DNA of 64,000 bases from Bacillota bacterium. Its GTDB lineage: Bacteria; Bacillota; Clostridia; Acetivibrionales; DTU013. The notes beneath the pieces were generated by a model. That model was given only the letters and a program-made list of their open reading frames with translations, did no database searches and had not been told where the DNA came from. The stretch lies in the NCBI GenBank assembly GCA_023412915.1, contig JAEZRE010000002.1:124001-188000 (forward strand). Reading direction: 5' to 3'. Positions 35,130-44,572 of the stretch are shown piece by piece (position 1 is the stretch's first letter; the number at the start of each line of letters is the position of its first letter). The position numbers and the translations under genes are program-made.

Positions 35130-37598
35130 ATGAGCAGGAAGGTTATCATAGTAGGAGGCGTCGCGGGCGGCGCGAGTGCGGCCGCGAGACTCCGCAGGCT
35201 CGATGAGGCTGCGGAGATCATTCTTGTGGAAAAGGGCGGATATATCTCATTTGCCAATTGCGGCCTTCCCTATTATATCGGCGAGGTCATAAAGGACAAG
35301 GACAAACTGCTGGTTCAGACTCCGGAAAAGATGAAGGAACGCTTCAGGATAGACGTCAGAGTAAACAGTGAGGTCGTAAGGATCGACGCCGGGGAAAAAA
35401 CGGTTGAAATATTGAACAAGTCGGATAACAGGACCTACAAGGAAACCTACGACAAGCTGATCCTCTCGCCGGGCGCCGAGCCGATAAGACCGAGGCTCGC
35501 CGGTATCGAGTCCTCCAGGATATTCACTCTCAGAAATATCCCCGATACTTACAGAATCAAGGATTTCGTGGATAAAAACAATCCACGCAGAGCAGTTGTG
35601 GTAGGGGCAGGCTTCATAGGCCTCGAGGTCGCCGAGAACCTCCATATGCGCGGCGTCAAAGTGACTGTCGTTGAGCTTGCCGATCATGTTATCGGGCCAC
35701 TGGATTATGATATGGCCGCGCTGGTACACCAACACATGAAAAGCAAGGAAGTTGAATTTTACCTGAAAGACGCAGTGGAAGCCTTCAAGGATGAAGGCTC
35801 CAGCATCGACGTCAACCTGAGCAGCGGCAGGACCTTGAAGGCCGATATGGTGATTCTGGGCATCGGCGTCAGGCCCGAGGCTGGGCTCGCTTCGGCAGCA
35901 GGTCTTAAAACGGGCAGAACCGGCGGAATTTATGTAAATGAATATATGCAGACCTCGGACCCGGACATATATGCAGTCGGGGACGCTGTCGAGGTAAAAG
36001 ACTATATCAGCGGGAACGAAGCCCTTATACCTCTCGCGGGTCCGGCAAACAAGCAGGGCAGGATCGCGGCAAACAACATTTGCGGCATAGATGAGAAATT
36101 CGAAGGAACACAGGGAACCTCGATAGTAAAAATATTCGACATAACCGTAGCAATCACGGGAAACAACGAAAGATCGCTTATAAAGAACAATATCGCCTAC
36201 GAAAAATCCTTTACGCATTCCGCTTCCCACGCGGGTTACTATCCGGGCGCAATCCCGATGTCAATCAAGCTGCTGTTCGCAAAAGCCGGCGGAAAGCTTC
36301 TGGGCGCCCAGATAGTCGGTTACGAAGGCGTGGATAAAAGGATCGACGTACTTTCGACCGCTATGAGGGCAGGCATGACCGTATATGACCTCGAGAAGCT
36401 CGAACTGGCCTATGCCCCGCCTTATTCCTCGGCAAAGGACCCGGTCAATATAGCAGGCTACACGGCTGCAAACATATTGAAGGGAGACTGCAATATATTC
36501 CACTGGGATGAGGTCGCCGCCATCAATTTGACTAAAGGCATGCTCATTGATGTAAGGTCTCGGGAGGAATTCGAGCTTGGAACCATAAAGGGCGCTGTCA
36601 ATATCCCTCTTGATGAAATCAGAGACAGGCTTGACGAGATACCTCGAAGCAAGGACATTTATATATTCTGCCAGGTGGGACTCAGAGGCTACCTTGCAAG
36701 CAGGATACTGATGCAGAAGGGATACGCCGGCGTCAGGAACCTCAGCGGTGGCTACAAGACTTACCAGCTCGCCGTTCAGAAGCAATCGAACGAGGATATT
36801 TACGAATATGACAAGATACTTAAAAATGATGAGATAAAGCCTGTCGATACTGGCAGCAATACAAAGGCAGCAGATGTGAGGGTTCAGCTCGACGCCTGCG
36901 GCCTCCAGTGCCCCGGCCCCATAATGAAAGTATACGATACTGTAAAATCGATGAATTATAATGAGATTCTCGAAGTGAAGGCGACCGACCCCGCTTTCGC
37001 GGAAGACATCAAGACCTGGTGCAAAAGCACGGGCAACAGGCTGATAGGCGTCAGCTTCGGAAACAATGCCTTTACGGCGACAATAAAAAAGGAAATCAAG
37101 CCGAATGAGCCTCCGGCGGCAGTAAAAAAAAATGACAAATCCATGATTGTATTCAGTAATGATCTGGACAGAGCCATAGCATCCTTTATCATTGCAAACG
37201 GAGCGGCCGCCATGGGCAGGAAGGTCACGATGTTCTTTACCTTCTGGGGACTCAATATACTCAGAAGGCCTGACGGTCCAGCCGTAAGGAAGGATTTCCT
37301 ATCGCGCATGTTCGGAATGATGATGCCGAAAGGCTCGCGCAGACTATCACTGTCAAAACTCAACATGGCAGGCGCCGGCCCGAAGCTGATAAGGTATCTG
37401 ATGAACAAAAAGAACATCTCCTCACTGGAAGAATTGATGGGCCAGGCGGTAAAGAACGGAGTTAACTTCGTTGCCTGCAATATGTCCATGGACATAATGG
37501 GCATAAAAAAGGAAGAGCTTATCGACGGCGTTACGATCGGCGGCGTGGCATCCTTCCTCGGTTCAGCTGAAGAGTCCGATATGAGTTTGTTCATATGA
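35130..37598 (+). CDS. CoA-disulfide reductase - rhodanese - TusA - DsrE-like fusion
   Basis: An 822-residue, four-part redox/sulfur-transfer enzyme. An FAD/NAD(P)-binding pyridine nucleotide-disulfide oxidoreductase (about 1-450) has GGVAGGASAAAR for FAD, the redox Cys44 in NCGLPYY and GAGFIGLEVAE for the nicotinamide cofactor. A rhodanese domain (about 460-555) has Cys514 in IFCQVGLRG. A TusA domain (about 585-660) has Cys594 in CGLQCPGP. A DsrE/DsrF-like domain (about 675-822) has Cys783 in VACNMSMD. Together these would reduce disulfides or polysulfides and pass persulfide sulfur along successive cysteines. It diverges from a sulfonate-type ABC importer. Full-length and intact. Confidence 0.93.
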   Translation: MSRKVIIVGGVAGGASAAARLRRLDEAAEIILVEKGGYISFANCGLPYYIGEVIKDKDKLLVQTPEKMKERFRIDVRVNSEVVRIDAGEKTVEILNKSDNRTYKETYDKLILSPGAEPIRPRLAGIESSRIFTLRNIPDTYRIKDFVDKNNPRRAVVVGAGFIGLEVAENLHMRGVKVTVVELADHVIGPLDYDMAALVHQHMKSKEVEFYLKDAVEAFKDEGSSIDVNLSSGRTLKADMVILGIGVRPEAGLASAAGLKTGRTGGIYVNEYMQTSDPDIYAVGDAVEVKDYISGNEALIPLAGPANKQGRIAANNICGIDEKFEGTQGTSIVKIFDITVAITGNNERSLIKNNIAYEKSFTHSASHAGYYPGAIPMSIKLLFAKAGGKLLGAQIVGYEGVDKRIDVLSTAMRAGMTVYDLEKLELAYAPPYSSAKDPVNIAGYTAANILKGDCNIFHWDEVAAINLTKGMLIDVRSREEFELGTIKGAVNIPLDEIRDRLDEIPRSKDIYIFCQVGLRGYLASRILMQKGYAGVRNLSGGYKTYQLAVQKQSNEDIYEYDKILKNDEIKPVDTGSNTKAADVRVQLDACGLQCPGPIMKVYDTVKSMNYNEILEVKATDPAFAEDIKTWCKSTGNRLIGVSFGNNAFTATIKKEIKPNEPPAAVKKNDKSMIVFSNDLDRAIASFIIANGAAAMGRKVTMFFTFWGLNILRRPDGPAVRKDFLSRMFGMMMPKGSRRLSLSKLNMAGAGPKLIRYLMNKKNISSLEELMGQAVKNGVNFVACNMSMDIMGIKKEELIDGVTIGGVASFLGSAEESDMSLFI

Positions 37599-37691
37599 GC
37601 CGATATCTTTAAGCACACGTGATATTATTTACCTGACAGGGATGTAATTGCGCACGGAATATTATTTCACAGGGAATTCGGCTAATACACG

Positions 37692-37730
37692 GGAGCGGTG
37701 CCTTTAACAAGGGCGCCGCTTCTTTTCTTT
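37692..37730 (+). terminator. Intrinsic terminator of the sulfur-transfer fusion gene
   Basis: A GC-rich hairpin (GAGCGGTGCC paired with GGCGCCGCTTC around an AAC-containing loop) is followed by TTCTTTTCTTT on the plus strand, about 95 bases past the stop codon. Confidence 0.8.
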
Positions 37731-37844
37731 CCGGCAAACACCCTTTATTTGCCGCATTAGCCCTTGTCTGCACATTTCTGTCACTTATTCCGTAAATGCT
37801 TGATTATGCCAAGTTCATAAAGTATTCTAGCTTTAGGGCATAAT

Positions 37845-38423
37845 ATGAGTTGGGAGATGATTCGCATCAGGGCATTTATAGGTATCGATTTCGGGAACGA
37901 TTGCAAGGCATACATCCACGGGCTTCAACAAAGCCTTAGAAAATACGCTGTCAGGGGAAGGTGGAAGCACAGCGATAACTTCCATCTGACTTTGAAATTT
38001 CTCGATGAAATAGATGAAAAGCAGCAAAAGCTGATAGAAAAAATGCTGGGCGATATCTGCATGAGTCGGGAGCCATTTGGTCTCGAGGTCTCCGAACTCG
38101 GCAGCTTCAGAGGGCGTGACAGTATCCGCGTGCTGTGGCTGGGTCTGACCGGGGATCTCAAGCCGCTGCAGTCACTCGCCGGCGATATTGAAAAAGCGCT
38201 GGCCCCGTTCGGCTTCCCGGTTGAAAAGAGGCCGTATGTTCCCCACATCACAATCGGTCAGGATATCGTATTCGAGCACTCCTTCGAACAGGTACGCGAC
38301 TCCGTCGGACACATCGGCTTCGGTCCGATGAAAATAGAAAAGCTCACTCTATTTAAAAGTGAGCAGCTCCAGAACAAACGCGTTTATACAAAAATCTCGG
38401 AATTCGGTTTTGAAAATCAATGA
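37845..38423 (+). CDS. thpR: RNA 2',3'-cyclic phosphodiesterase (2'-5' RNA ligase family)
   Basis: A 192-residue 2H phosphoesterase. The two catalytic H-x-T-x motifs are HLTLKFLDE (first His about residue 48) and HITIGQD (about 135). It opens RNA 2',3'-cyclic phosphates to 2'-phosphates in vitro; the in vivo role is unclear (family knowledge). The start at 37845 is favoured by AGGGC seven bases upstream; a second ATG four codons later is possible. It faces the thioredoxin-like gene across 13 bases. Confidence 0.93.
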   Translation: MSWEMIRIRAFIGIDFGNDCKAYIHGLQQSLRKYAVRGRWKHSDNFHLTLKFLDEIDEKQQKLIEKMLGDICMSREPFGLEVSELGSFRGRDSIRVLWLGLTGDLKPLQSLAGDIEKALAPFGFPVEKRPYVPHITIGQDIVFEHSFEQVRDSVGHIGFGPMKIEKLTLFKSEQLQNKRVYTKISEFGFENQ

Positions 38424-38436
38424 CCCAGCCGGCCTG

Positions 38437-38979
38437 TCAGCTCAGCTTTTCGACGAACTGCTCCAGCATCACGTCTTTGTACAAGCCTTTCCTGAAATCC
38501 GTCACGAGCTTGTCCCTGCTTTCGGGATCAGCGTCCTTCATATCGTCGTGCAAAACATCGGGAAACTCGTTGAATATCAGTTTCGCGCCTTTCATATCAC
38601 CGGCGTTGCTGCTCCAAACTCCATCCTCACCGAGTTCCACGATCAGCGGGATCCCATTGTCGCCGGAGAGCCGCTCCATCAAGCTTTCATTCCCTTCCCT
38701 GCTCACTATCCTGTACCCGATCGACAGAGTTGACCTGCGCAGAGTCTCGAGCAGAGCCAGCGTTATCCTGCAGTCGTTGCAATATGTATCGCAGAACACC
38801 AGCAATTTTGTATCACTCTTTATGTTTTCAAGCTCTTCCTTTTCTTCCTCCGTAAGCTTCATTTTTTCAAGATAATGAAGATGTTTTTGCCTGGTTTCCT
38901 CATCGGCTGAGGCCAGATATTCCTGGTAGTCTATACCTTTGTCGAACAATTGCTTCAGATTCTCAATCAAATCAGCCAT
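38437..38979 (-). CDS. Thioredoxin-family protein
   Basis: A 180-residue protein with a helical N-terminal part and a thioredoxin fold whose active site is CDTYCNDC (about 62-69), close to the Thioredoxin_9 group (COG0526-like, often with 'C-x-D-C'). No signal peptide is visible. ATG at 38979 is chosen because GAGG lies six bases upstream. It directly follows the metallophosphoesterase gene (gap 23 bases), so the two are probably co-transcribed. A disulfide or thiol role is inferred. Confidence 0.82.
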   Translation of the reverse strand: MADLIENLKQLFDKGIDYQEYLASADEETRQKHLHYLEKMKLTEEEKEELENIKSDTKLLVFCDTYCNDCRITLALLETLRRSTLSIGYRIVSREGNESLMERLSGDNGIPLIVELGEDGVWSSNAGDMKGAKLIFNEFPDVLHDDMKDADPESRDKLVTDFRKGLYKDVMLEQFVEKLS

Positions 38980-39002
38980 TTCCCACCTCGCAGCATTTTT
39001 TA

Positions 39003-40484
39003 TCATTTTGAAAGTGTGATGGAATCCCTCAAAGTATCCTCGATATCACAGGCGTCTATCACCACTTTATTATCGCTCACTGTTACGGCAATATACATCT
39101 GAATTTCGGGCTGCATATCCACAGCCTGCCAGGAACGCTTTTTCGCCGGGTAGAATTTGACTCCTCCCGTATCGCCCACCATGTATACCGTTCCCTTTCC
39201 CTCTTGAACAGCCATGTTGCCTTTCATGGGATACGAGCGCACGTAATTGTGATCGTGGCCCTCGAGAACCAGGTCGACGGCGGCCTCGTCAAAGACAGGC
39301 GCCCATACTCGTCTTATGTCAGCAGTATCATAGGTTGCCCCATAGGGTCCTCTGTGCAGTGCGACTATCTTCCACTTCCTGTCCGACTTCTTCATATCCT
39401 CCCTGAGCCAATCCGCCTGTTTTTGCAGGTTTCGGGCGCCGCATTGCGTATTCATCACCGCAATGTGCGCGTTGCCATAATCGACGGAATAGACAGTCCC
39501 TGCAGGAGCTCCTGTGTCCTGCTCTTCGGGAAGGTAGAACCTGTCCGTGAAATTCTTGAAATCATTATTGGTCCCGTTTTTGTTTATGCCCTCATGGTTC
39601 CCGACAGCCGGCATGACCGGCAGGCTCAGCAATTCAGGCTGTGCTGCCTTCGTAAACACGTCCCACTGTGAAATATCCTGTCCGACGTCTACCATATCGC
39701 CCGTATGCACCAGGAAACGTGCGTCTGGAAATCTGCCGAGCGCTTTGTCCAGCGTATTTTTCCATACCGCATAATCTCTGGCGCTTCCGCCCTGTGTATC
39801 AGTAATATTTATAAACGTGAATTGCTCCCGGCCAGGCCCGGCAGTTTTAAAAATACCCTGCGGACTGAAGCCGCCGGCGTTGTCCCCTACACGGTAGATA
39901 TATTCAGTTCCGGGTTTCAAATTTTCGAGCTGAGCTTTATGTACCGCTCTTGTGTCATCATCCGTCCTGGTGATATAGCTCCGGGCCGCAACCTCGGTCA
40001 CGTTCTGCCTGTCGAAGCCACCAAAGCCGTTCTTTTCACAATATTGAACAACACCTGTTTTTACCTGAGCAGAAGTGATCCAGGTGAAATTTCTTTCGGT
40101 TTCAGGCTCTTCCCCAAAGGTTTCCGTTATGCCCTTAAACGCTTTCAGCAAGGACTGTATCTGCTCCTGCGACTGCGTTCCCGCCGGAGAATTGGCACTT
40201 GTCCCGTCCTGCGACGCGGTTCCCGGTACGGGCTTCAGCTGGGCGCCTGCGTTCAATCCGCTCGTCGCCTGACCCTCAGCCAGGGCTTTAGCCGGTGTTT
40301 GGGACGTAGCTTCGACCGGTGCTTCAACCGGGGCCTTGGCCGGAGTTTCGACCAGGTTCCCTGCCTGCGTTTGCAAAGGAGCCTGCTGCCGCGAAAGCGC
40401 AGAGCTGCAGCCCGCCGTCAATGTTGAAAACAGCAGCAGTATGGCGAGCAGAATGTGAACTGTCTTAGGTACTCTAGTTTTCAT
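39003..40484 (-). CDS. Metallophosphoesterase lipoprotein (purple acid phosphatase-like)
   Basis: A 493-residue cell-surface phosphoesterase. The lipobox is LTAGC (Cys26), followed by a low-complexity Pro/Ala/Glu/Thr tether (about 30-100) made of PAKAPVEA-like repeats. An N-terminal fibronectin-like domain (about 125-215) and a calcineurin-type metal core follow: DTQGG, VHTGDMVD, VGNHEG and LEGHDHNYVR are the metal-ligand blocks in order. No strong ribosome binding site precedes the ATG, and a set of short tandem repeats lies just upstream. Substrate could be a phosphomonoester or nucleotide. Confidence 0.9.
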   Translation of the reverse strand: MKTRVPKTVHILLAILLLFSTLTAGCSSALSRQQAPLQTQAGNLVETPAKAPVEAPVEATSQTPAKALAEGQATSGLNAGAQLKPVPGTASQDGTSANSPAGTQSQEQIQSLLKAFKGITETFGEEPETERNFTWITSAQVKTGVVQYCEKNGFGGFDRQNVTEVAARSYITRTDDDTRAVHKAQLENLKPGTEYIYRVGDNAGGFSPQGIFKTAGPGREQFTFINITDTQGGSARDYAVWKNTLDKALGRFPDARFLVHTGDMVDVGQDISQWDVFTKAAQPELLSLPVMPAVGNHEGINKNGTNNDFKNFTDRFYLPEEQDTGAPAGTVYSVDYGNAHIAVMNTQCGARNLQKQADWLREDMKKSDRKWKIVALHRGPYGATYDTADIRRVWAPVFDEAAVDLVLEGHDHNYVRSYPMKGNMAVQEGKGTVYMVGDTGGVKFYPAKKRSWQAVDMQPEIQMYIAVTVSDNKVVIDACDIEDTLRDSITLSK

Positions 40485-40523
40485 AATGTTATTTTAACAG
40501 TAAGAATAGCAGTATACAATCAC

Positions 40524-40605
40524 GGCCTGCATCATAACCTGTATCGGGCCTGCATCATACCTGTATCCGGTCTGCATCCGGTCTGCATCCGGTCTGTGTC
40601 CGGTC
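40524..40605. repeat. Tandem repeats upstream of the metallophosphoesterase gene
   Basis: Four exactly spaced 11-bp units of pattern TGYRTCCGGTC lie at 40562-40572, 40573-40583, 40584-40594 and 40595-40605. Just before them two near-identical 22-23-bp units (GGCCTGCATCATAACCTGTATC-like) lie at 40524-40545 and 40546-40568. The repeats occupy the gap between the YndM-like gene and the phosphoesterase start. Confidence 0.75.
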
Positions 40606-40635
40606 TCTACGGATCCCGGTCACATGCCAATCTCC

Positions 40636-40998
40636 TCATTCTATCTTGCTGTGTTCAGGTATGATCGATTTGGCTATGAACTTGTGGAAAAACCATTCTC
40701 CCATTCCCAGTCCTAGCGAAGCGATAAGCGCTGTAAAGAATGGTATTACCGCACCGGTAAAGACCAGATTGAACATCAACAGCGCTACAAATGAAAGGCA
40801 GACGTCGGCAACAGTCGCGATAGTATTGTCAGATCTCGGGAGTATGGCTATATCACCTATAAAATAGGACAGTACGGTAATTGTAAGCGAAATCGCAAAT
40901 ATGTTGCCGTAGTTCAGATTTGTGAGCGTAAGTAGGAATATCTCAAGTATGACGGATACCATAACAAGTTTTAGTAAAAGCGCTCCGATATGTTTCAT
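40636..40998 (-). CDS. YndM-like (DUF2512) membrane protein
   Basis: A 120-residue protein with four predicted helices (about 5-25, 30-50, 62-80 and 83-105) and the tail EWFFHKFIAKSIIPE, in line with the DUF2512/YndM family of Bacilli and Clostridia, whose function is unknown. It stands alone between the phosphoesterase gene and the ABC-2 exporter genes. Confidence 0.8.
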   Translation of the reverse strand: MKHIGALLLKLVMVSVILEIFLLTLTNLNYGNIFAISLTITVLSYFIGDIAILPRSDNTIATVADVCLSFVALLMFNLVFTGAVIPFFTALIASLGLGMGEWFFHKFIAKSIIPEHSKIE

Positions 40999-41092
40999 AT
41001 GTTCAGCTCCTATCCTTGGTTCGCTGGTTAAACTCGCTTACACCAGCGATGAACATATGCTTTCCAAAAAGCGTACCGGATATGCCCGACAA

Positions 41093-41115
41093 GGGAGCTC
41101 GATCATAGAGCTCCC
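41093..41115 (-). terminator. Hairpin over the stop codon of the ABC-2 permease
   Basis: GGGAGCTC (41093-41100) and GAGCTCCC (41108-41115) form a perfect 8-bp stem with the permease TGA in its loop. The T-run after it is weak. Confidence 0.45.
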
Positions 41116-42776
41116 AACTTGATATCCTTCCACGTTATCCTGAAAGCCGACCTCCAAAGAATCACAGTCAGAACCGCCGAAACCGCAAGAGCTGCAGTTA
41201 CGCCGTAGCCAAAGCCTGCCGCAATGATATGAGCGGCCACGAACAGTCCGCATATTGCAAACGAGATAAACAATACCACAACGCTGCTTTTGTCCTGTGT
41301 ATACTGGAAGTCCTTATAGAACGGCAATCCCTTCTTTGAGAAAATGAACATGAACAGCAGCAGTATAAGCAGGTTGAAGAGCATGAGCAGAATATCGGGG
41401 ATTATCCTTGGTCCGAAGATCATTATAAATATAATACTGACTGTTGCGAAAAACGGGATGATATATTTTATGAAAAATGCTTTCACCGCGCCTTTCAGGA
41501 GCGGGGCGGGAGACGTCATCGGCAACACCCTGTATATCCAGGCTCCCCTGTATTGCTCGCTGCAGTTGATCCACTGCAGCGAGGTCGAAAGCATGGCCAC
41601 CGTAAAATAGATATACAGGTAGGACTTGGATTGTGTGACTGCAGTAAAAAACTCCGAGCCCGAGCTCCCGCGCCTGTAGAAATTGATCAGGAAAATAAGC
41701 GGCAGCACCACAGCCATTGCAAGGCTCGGCATGATCCTCAGCTTCAGCTTTCTTTCATTTGCCAGCATATTGGCGGTAAACCTGTAAAAAGCTCTCTCCG
41801 TTTTGTCAGAGCAAATCAGCTTTGAAATGAACGCCTGTCTTCTCTCCCTCCGGCCGGCGGCCTTGTTTGCCCTTTCCCCATAGTTGTTGAGCTTCTGCAG
41901 ATTCTTTTCGAAACGCGGCAGTACAATCTTTATATAGAACATGAAGGCAACGGCGGGAATAATGACGGCAATGATACTCATGGCAATAAAGTCGGCCGTC
42001 GGTTGGTGTCCCACAAACAGCTCAAAGGGCGCAGCGAACCACGCGGAGGGCAGCAGATAGTTCCACCATTTCACAACGTATGTGATCTTGTAGTCCACCA
42101 GCTCGAATATACGACCCATCAGCTGGTATGCAATGACCATGAAAACAGAAAGGACTATCTGGAAATAATTGATGAAGTCTTTCAGCTTCTCACCGTCAAA
42201 AAAGCTCAATATGGCAGAATACAAAATAGCCGTGATAAAAATCACGAAGCCGCAAACGAGAACAAGTTCAATGATATAGGCGATCAAAAACGTTATGCCA
42301 TACATGACCGCGCCCGCGATCAGCGGCGGACCGGCGATGGCAAGCGTGATGCCGGACAGGTATATGAGTATGTGGACCAGTTTTGCGGCATTCACCGTCT
42401 GCGGCTTTACCGGCCTCGGCAGCAGTACGTTTTTGTCTCTTATATCGAGCAGTACGCTCGAGAAATCCGAGATCATGGTCGTCATCAGCAGGAACAGCAG
42501 CATGCCGAAAACTATGTTCATTTTATAGTACAGCGGGAAGTTGAAAAGCATTATCACCGCAATAAACACACCCATAAAGGCGTACATGAAAAGCGACGTC
42601 CTGTACATGTTCCTGCCCTCGGTGTTTTTACCGCTTGCCATTATAGTGGGGACCCTTCTCTCATCCATGATAAGCTTGATCTGCAGGATCTTCCTCATCA
42701 CGGCGTAGTCGACGCCCGATTTTTCAAACAAAATTTTAACCCTGTCCAAAAGCTTCAAAACCGCAAATTCTTTCAA
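41103..42776 (-). CDS. ABC-2-type exporter membrane subunit
   Basis: A 557-residue membrane protein with about 12 hydrophobic segments, in the style of YhaP/'putative ABC exporter' permeases, partner of the ATPase encoded directly upstream. The start is TTG at 42776 with GAGGGA upstream, two bases past the ATPase stop, so translation is coupled. The substrate is unknown; such pairs may export peptides, drugs or sodium. Confidence 0.85.
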   Translation of the reverse strand: MKEFAVLKLLDRVKILFEKSGVDYAVMRKILQIKLIMDERRVPTIMASGKNTEGRNMYRTSLFMYAFMGVFIAVIMLFNFPLYYKMNIVFGMLLFLLMTTMISDFSSVLLDIRDKNVLLPRPVKPQTVNAAKLVHILIYLSGITLAIAGPPLIAGAVMYGITFLIAYIIELVLVCGFVIFITAILYSAILSFFDGEKLKDFINYFQIVLSVFMVIAYQLMGRIFELVDYKITYVVKWWNYLLPSAWFAAPFELFVGHQPTADFIAMSIIAVIIPAVAFMFYIKIVLPRFEKNLQKLNNYGERANKAAGRRERRQAFISKLICSDKTERAFYRFTANMLANERKLKLRIMPSLAMAVVLPLIFLINFYRRGSSGSEFFTAVTQSKSYLYIYFTVAMLSTSLQWINCSEQYRGAWIYRVLPMTSPAPLLKGAVKAFFIKYIIPFFATVSIIFIMIFGPRIIPDILLMLFNLLILLLFMFIFSKKGLPFYKDFQYTQDKSSVVVLFISFAICGLFVAAHIIAAGFGYGVTAALAVSAVLTVILWRSAFRITWKDIKLGAL

Positions 42777-42778
42777 GC

Positions 42779-43567
42779 CTATCCCTCTTTCACCGTAGCG
42801 ATAAATTCTTCTGCGATCGCGCCATGTTTGTCAAATCCGGTCATTTGATTGAATATTTCTTCAAGAGAGCCCTCGCTGCATTTTTGCTTAAGCTCTTCAA
42901 ACGTGCCGTCCGCTATTATCTGCCCGTTATTTATCAGTATTATCCTGCTGCTGATCTTCTCGACTACGTCCATGATATGAGATGAATAAAATATTGTTTT
43001 ACCTTCGGCGGCAAGCATCGTCATGACTTCCTTGAATACCATTACGCTGTTTGCGTCAAGGCCGCTCAGCGGTTCATCGAAGAATAATATATCGGGATTG
43101 TGCAAAAGACTGGCTATGATCAGCAGCTTCTGCCTCATCCCCTTTGAATACGAGGATATCCTGGACTGGTAAACTTCATCGATGTCGAATAACTTCATCA
43201 GCTTTCCGGCCTTCCGGTCGACAGTATCCGCGTCAAGGCCGTACAATTCACCTATGAAGGTCAGATACTCATGTGCGGTAAGGCTGTCATATACCTCGGC
43301 CGTTTCGGGCACGTAGCCGATCCTTCTTTTATACTCGATGCTTCCATTTGCAATATCCTCTCCGAACACCCTGACAGCTCCCGTGAACCCTTCGACGATT
43401 CCGAGCATGATCTTGACGGTAGTGCTCTTTCCTGCCCCGTTCGGCCCTATATAGCCTATGATCTGGCCCTTGTGAATATCCAGATCGATGCCCTTCAGGA
43501 CTTCCTTGTCCCCGTAGCTCATTCTGAGATCCTTGATGGAGACAACAGGTTCAGCAGTGCTTTGCAT
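42779..43567 (-). CDS. ABC-type exporter ATPase
   Basis: A 262-residue ABC ATPase: Walker A GPNGAGKST, signature YSKGMRQK in place of LSGGQ, Walker B DILFFDEPLSGLD and H-loop SSHI. The SSHI and PNGAGKST forms are typical of ABC-2 exporters (CcmA/NatA type). It is immediately upstream of its membrane subunit. Confidence 0.94.
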   Translation of the reverse strand: MQSTAEPVVSIKDLRMSYGDKEVLKGIDLDIHKGQIIGYIGPNGAGKSTTVKIMLGIVEGFTGAVRVFGEDIANGSIEYKRRIGYVPETAEVYDSLTAHEYLTFIGELYGLDADTVDRKAGKLMKLFDIDEVYQSRISSYSKGMRQKLLIIASLLHNPDILFFDEPLSGLDANSVMVFKEVMTMLAAEGKTIFYSSHIMDVVEKISSRIILINNGQIIADGTFEELKQKCSEGSLEEIFNQMTGFDKHGAIAEEFIATVKEG

Positions 43568-43654
43568 TCTTTTTACCCCGTTTCATACATTTTCTTACAT
43601 TTCAGATATTATATCATAGATACGTTGCAAAGCTGCAAAAAGTTTGAATAATAT

Positions 43655-43688
43655 AAAAGCCGCAGCATTCACTTCATACGCTGCGGCT
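43655..43688 (-). terminator. Terminator of the GntR-SIS-PIG-L operon
   Basis: Arms AGCCGCAGC (43658-43666) and GCTGCGGCT (43680-43688) pair perfectly and, on the minus strand, lead into TTTTAT. It lies 16 bases past the PIG-L stop codon. Confidence 0.82.
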
Positions 43689-43703
43689 CTACTCCGTATT
43701 TGT

Positions 43704-44552
43704 CTACTTCATTCTCGATAATCTGTCCCTGACGTCGGCTTTGAACCTGTCGATATACCCGATCACGTAAGCTTCGATATCAAGGTCTTTATCCCGTATC
43801 AGAGGCGTCAGATCCATGGCGTAGGACAGAGCGTCCGCCTCGTCGGTGCCGTGCGATTCGAAGTAAGTGGCGTTCTGTGTGCGCCTGCCATAGGTTGCAA
43901 GGTCATAGCGCTTGCCGCCGCAAATCTGGGAGTCGAATACTCCGACCAGCGCCGCCGCTATATTGGGATGTTCGGAAACGTCGAACGCCACCTTCTCGTC
44001 GTCCATCACCCAGTCGAGGTTCCTCCAGACTTCGCAGCCGTAAACCTTTTCGGGAAGCGCCTCTTCTGGGAGCATTCGCAGAGCCTTTATGACCTTCATC
44101 GCAGTGCCGACGTGAGTATCATGCTTGTCGGCGAGGTTGTGCGTGTATATCACCCTGGGTTTCGCCGCCAGTACCAGTTCCGCTATTTCTTCTGAAACAT
44201 CGGTATTGCCGGTGTTCTTGACATCAGCGCTGGAATAGTTCAGCATTGCGAGCGCGGAATACTCTCCGACGAAAGCCGCCTTTTTCTGTTCCAGCTTTCT
44301 GACAGCCTGCATTCTTTCGTCGGTAAAATCGGCATACAACCCATTCCTCGGGCTTCCCGCCCCATTTGTGACAACCGCCGCCATGAACCACTGGTCTTCC
44401 CTTCCGAAGCACCGGCTGATACCGTCATAAGCCATGATCTCTATGTCGTCCTGGTGTGCCGAGATCGCCATATGAGTCGTTCTTTTGATCGCATCCACAA
44501 TATTCATATTGTCCGGGACATATATCTCCGAGCCTGCTTTTTTAAGTTTCAT
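43704..44552 (-). CDS. PIG-L (LmbE-like) family deacetylase
   Basis: A 282-residue zinc-dependent N-deacetylase. The zinc/catalytic motif is SAHQDDIE (His33, Asp35, Asp36) and the third ligand lies in HDTH (His143-His146). Relatives remove acetyl from GlcNAc units, including the archaeal diacetylchitobiose deacetylase of similar length. GGAGG precedes the ATG. It follows the SIS-domain gene by 20 bases in the chitobiose regulon, so GlcNAc, GlcNAc-phosphate or chitobiose is the likely substrate (inference). No NagA-type deacetylase is in the window. Confidence 0.9.
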   Translation of the reverse strand: MKLKKAGSEIYVPDNMNIVDAIKRTTHMAISAHQDDIEIMAYDGISRCFGREDQWFMAAVVTNGAGSPRNGLYADFTDERMQAVRKLEQKKAAFVGEYSALAMLNYSSADVKNTGNTDVSEEIAELVLAAKPRVIYTHNLADKHDTHVGTAMKVIKALRMLPEEALPEKVYGCEVWRNLDWVMDDEKVAFDVSEHPNIAAALVGVFDSQICGGKRYDLATYGRRTQNATYFESHGTDEADALSYAMDLTPLIRDKDLDIEAYVIGYIDRFKADVRDRLSRMK

Positions 44553-44572
44553 TTTGAAGCCTCCAAGCCGAA

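Noticed and set aside
40524..40605. CRISPR-like appearance of the 11-bp array
   Set aside because: Units are head-to-tail with no spacers and too short for a CRISPR repeat.
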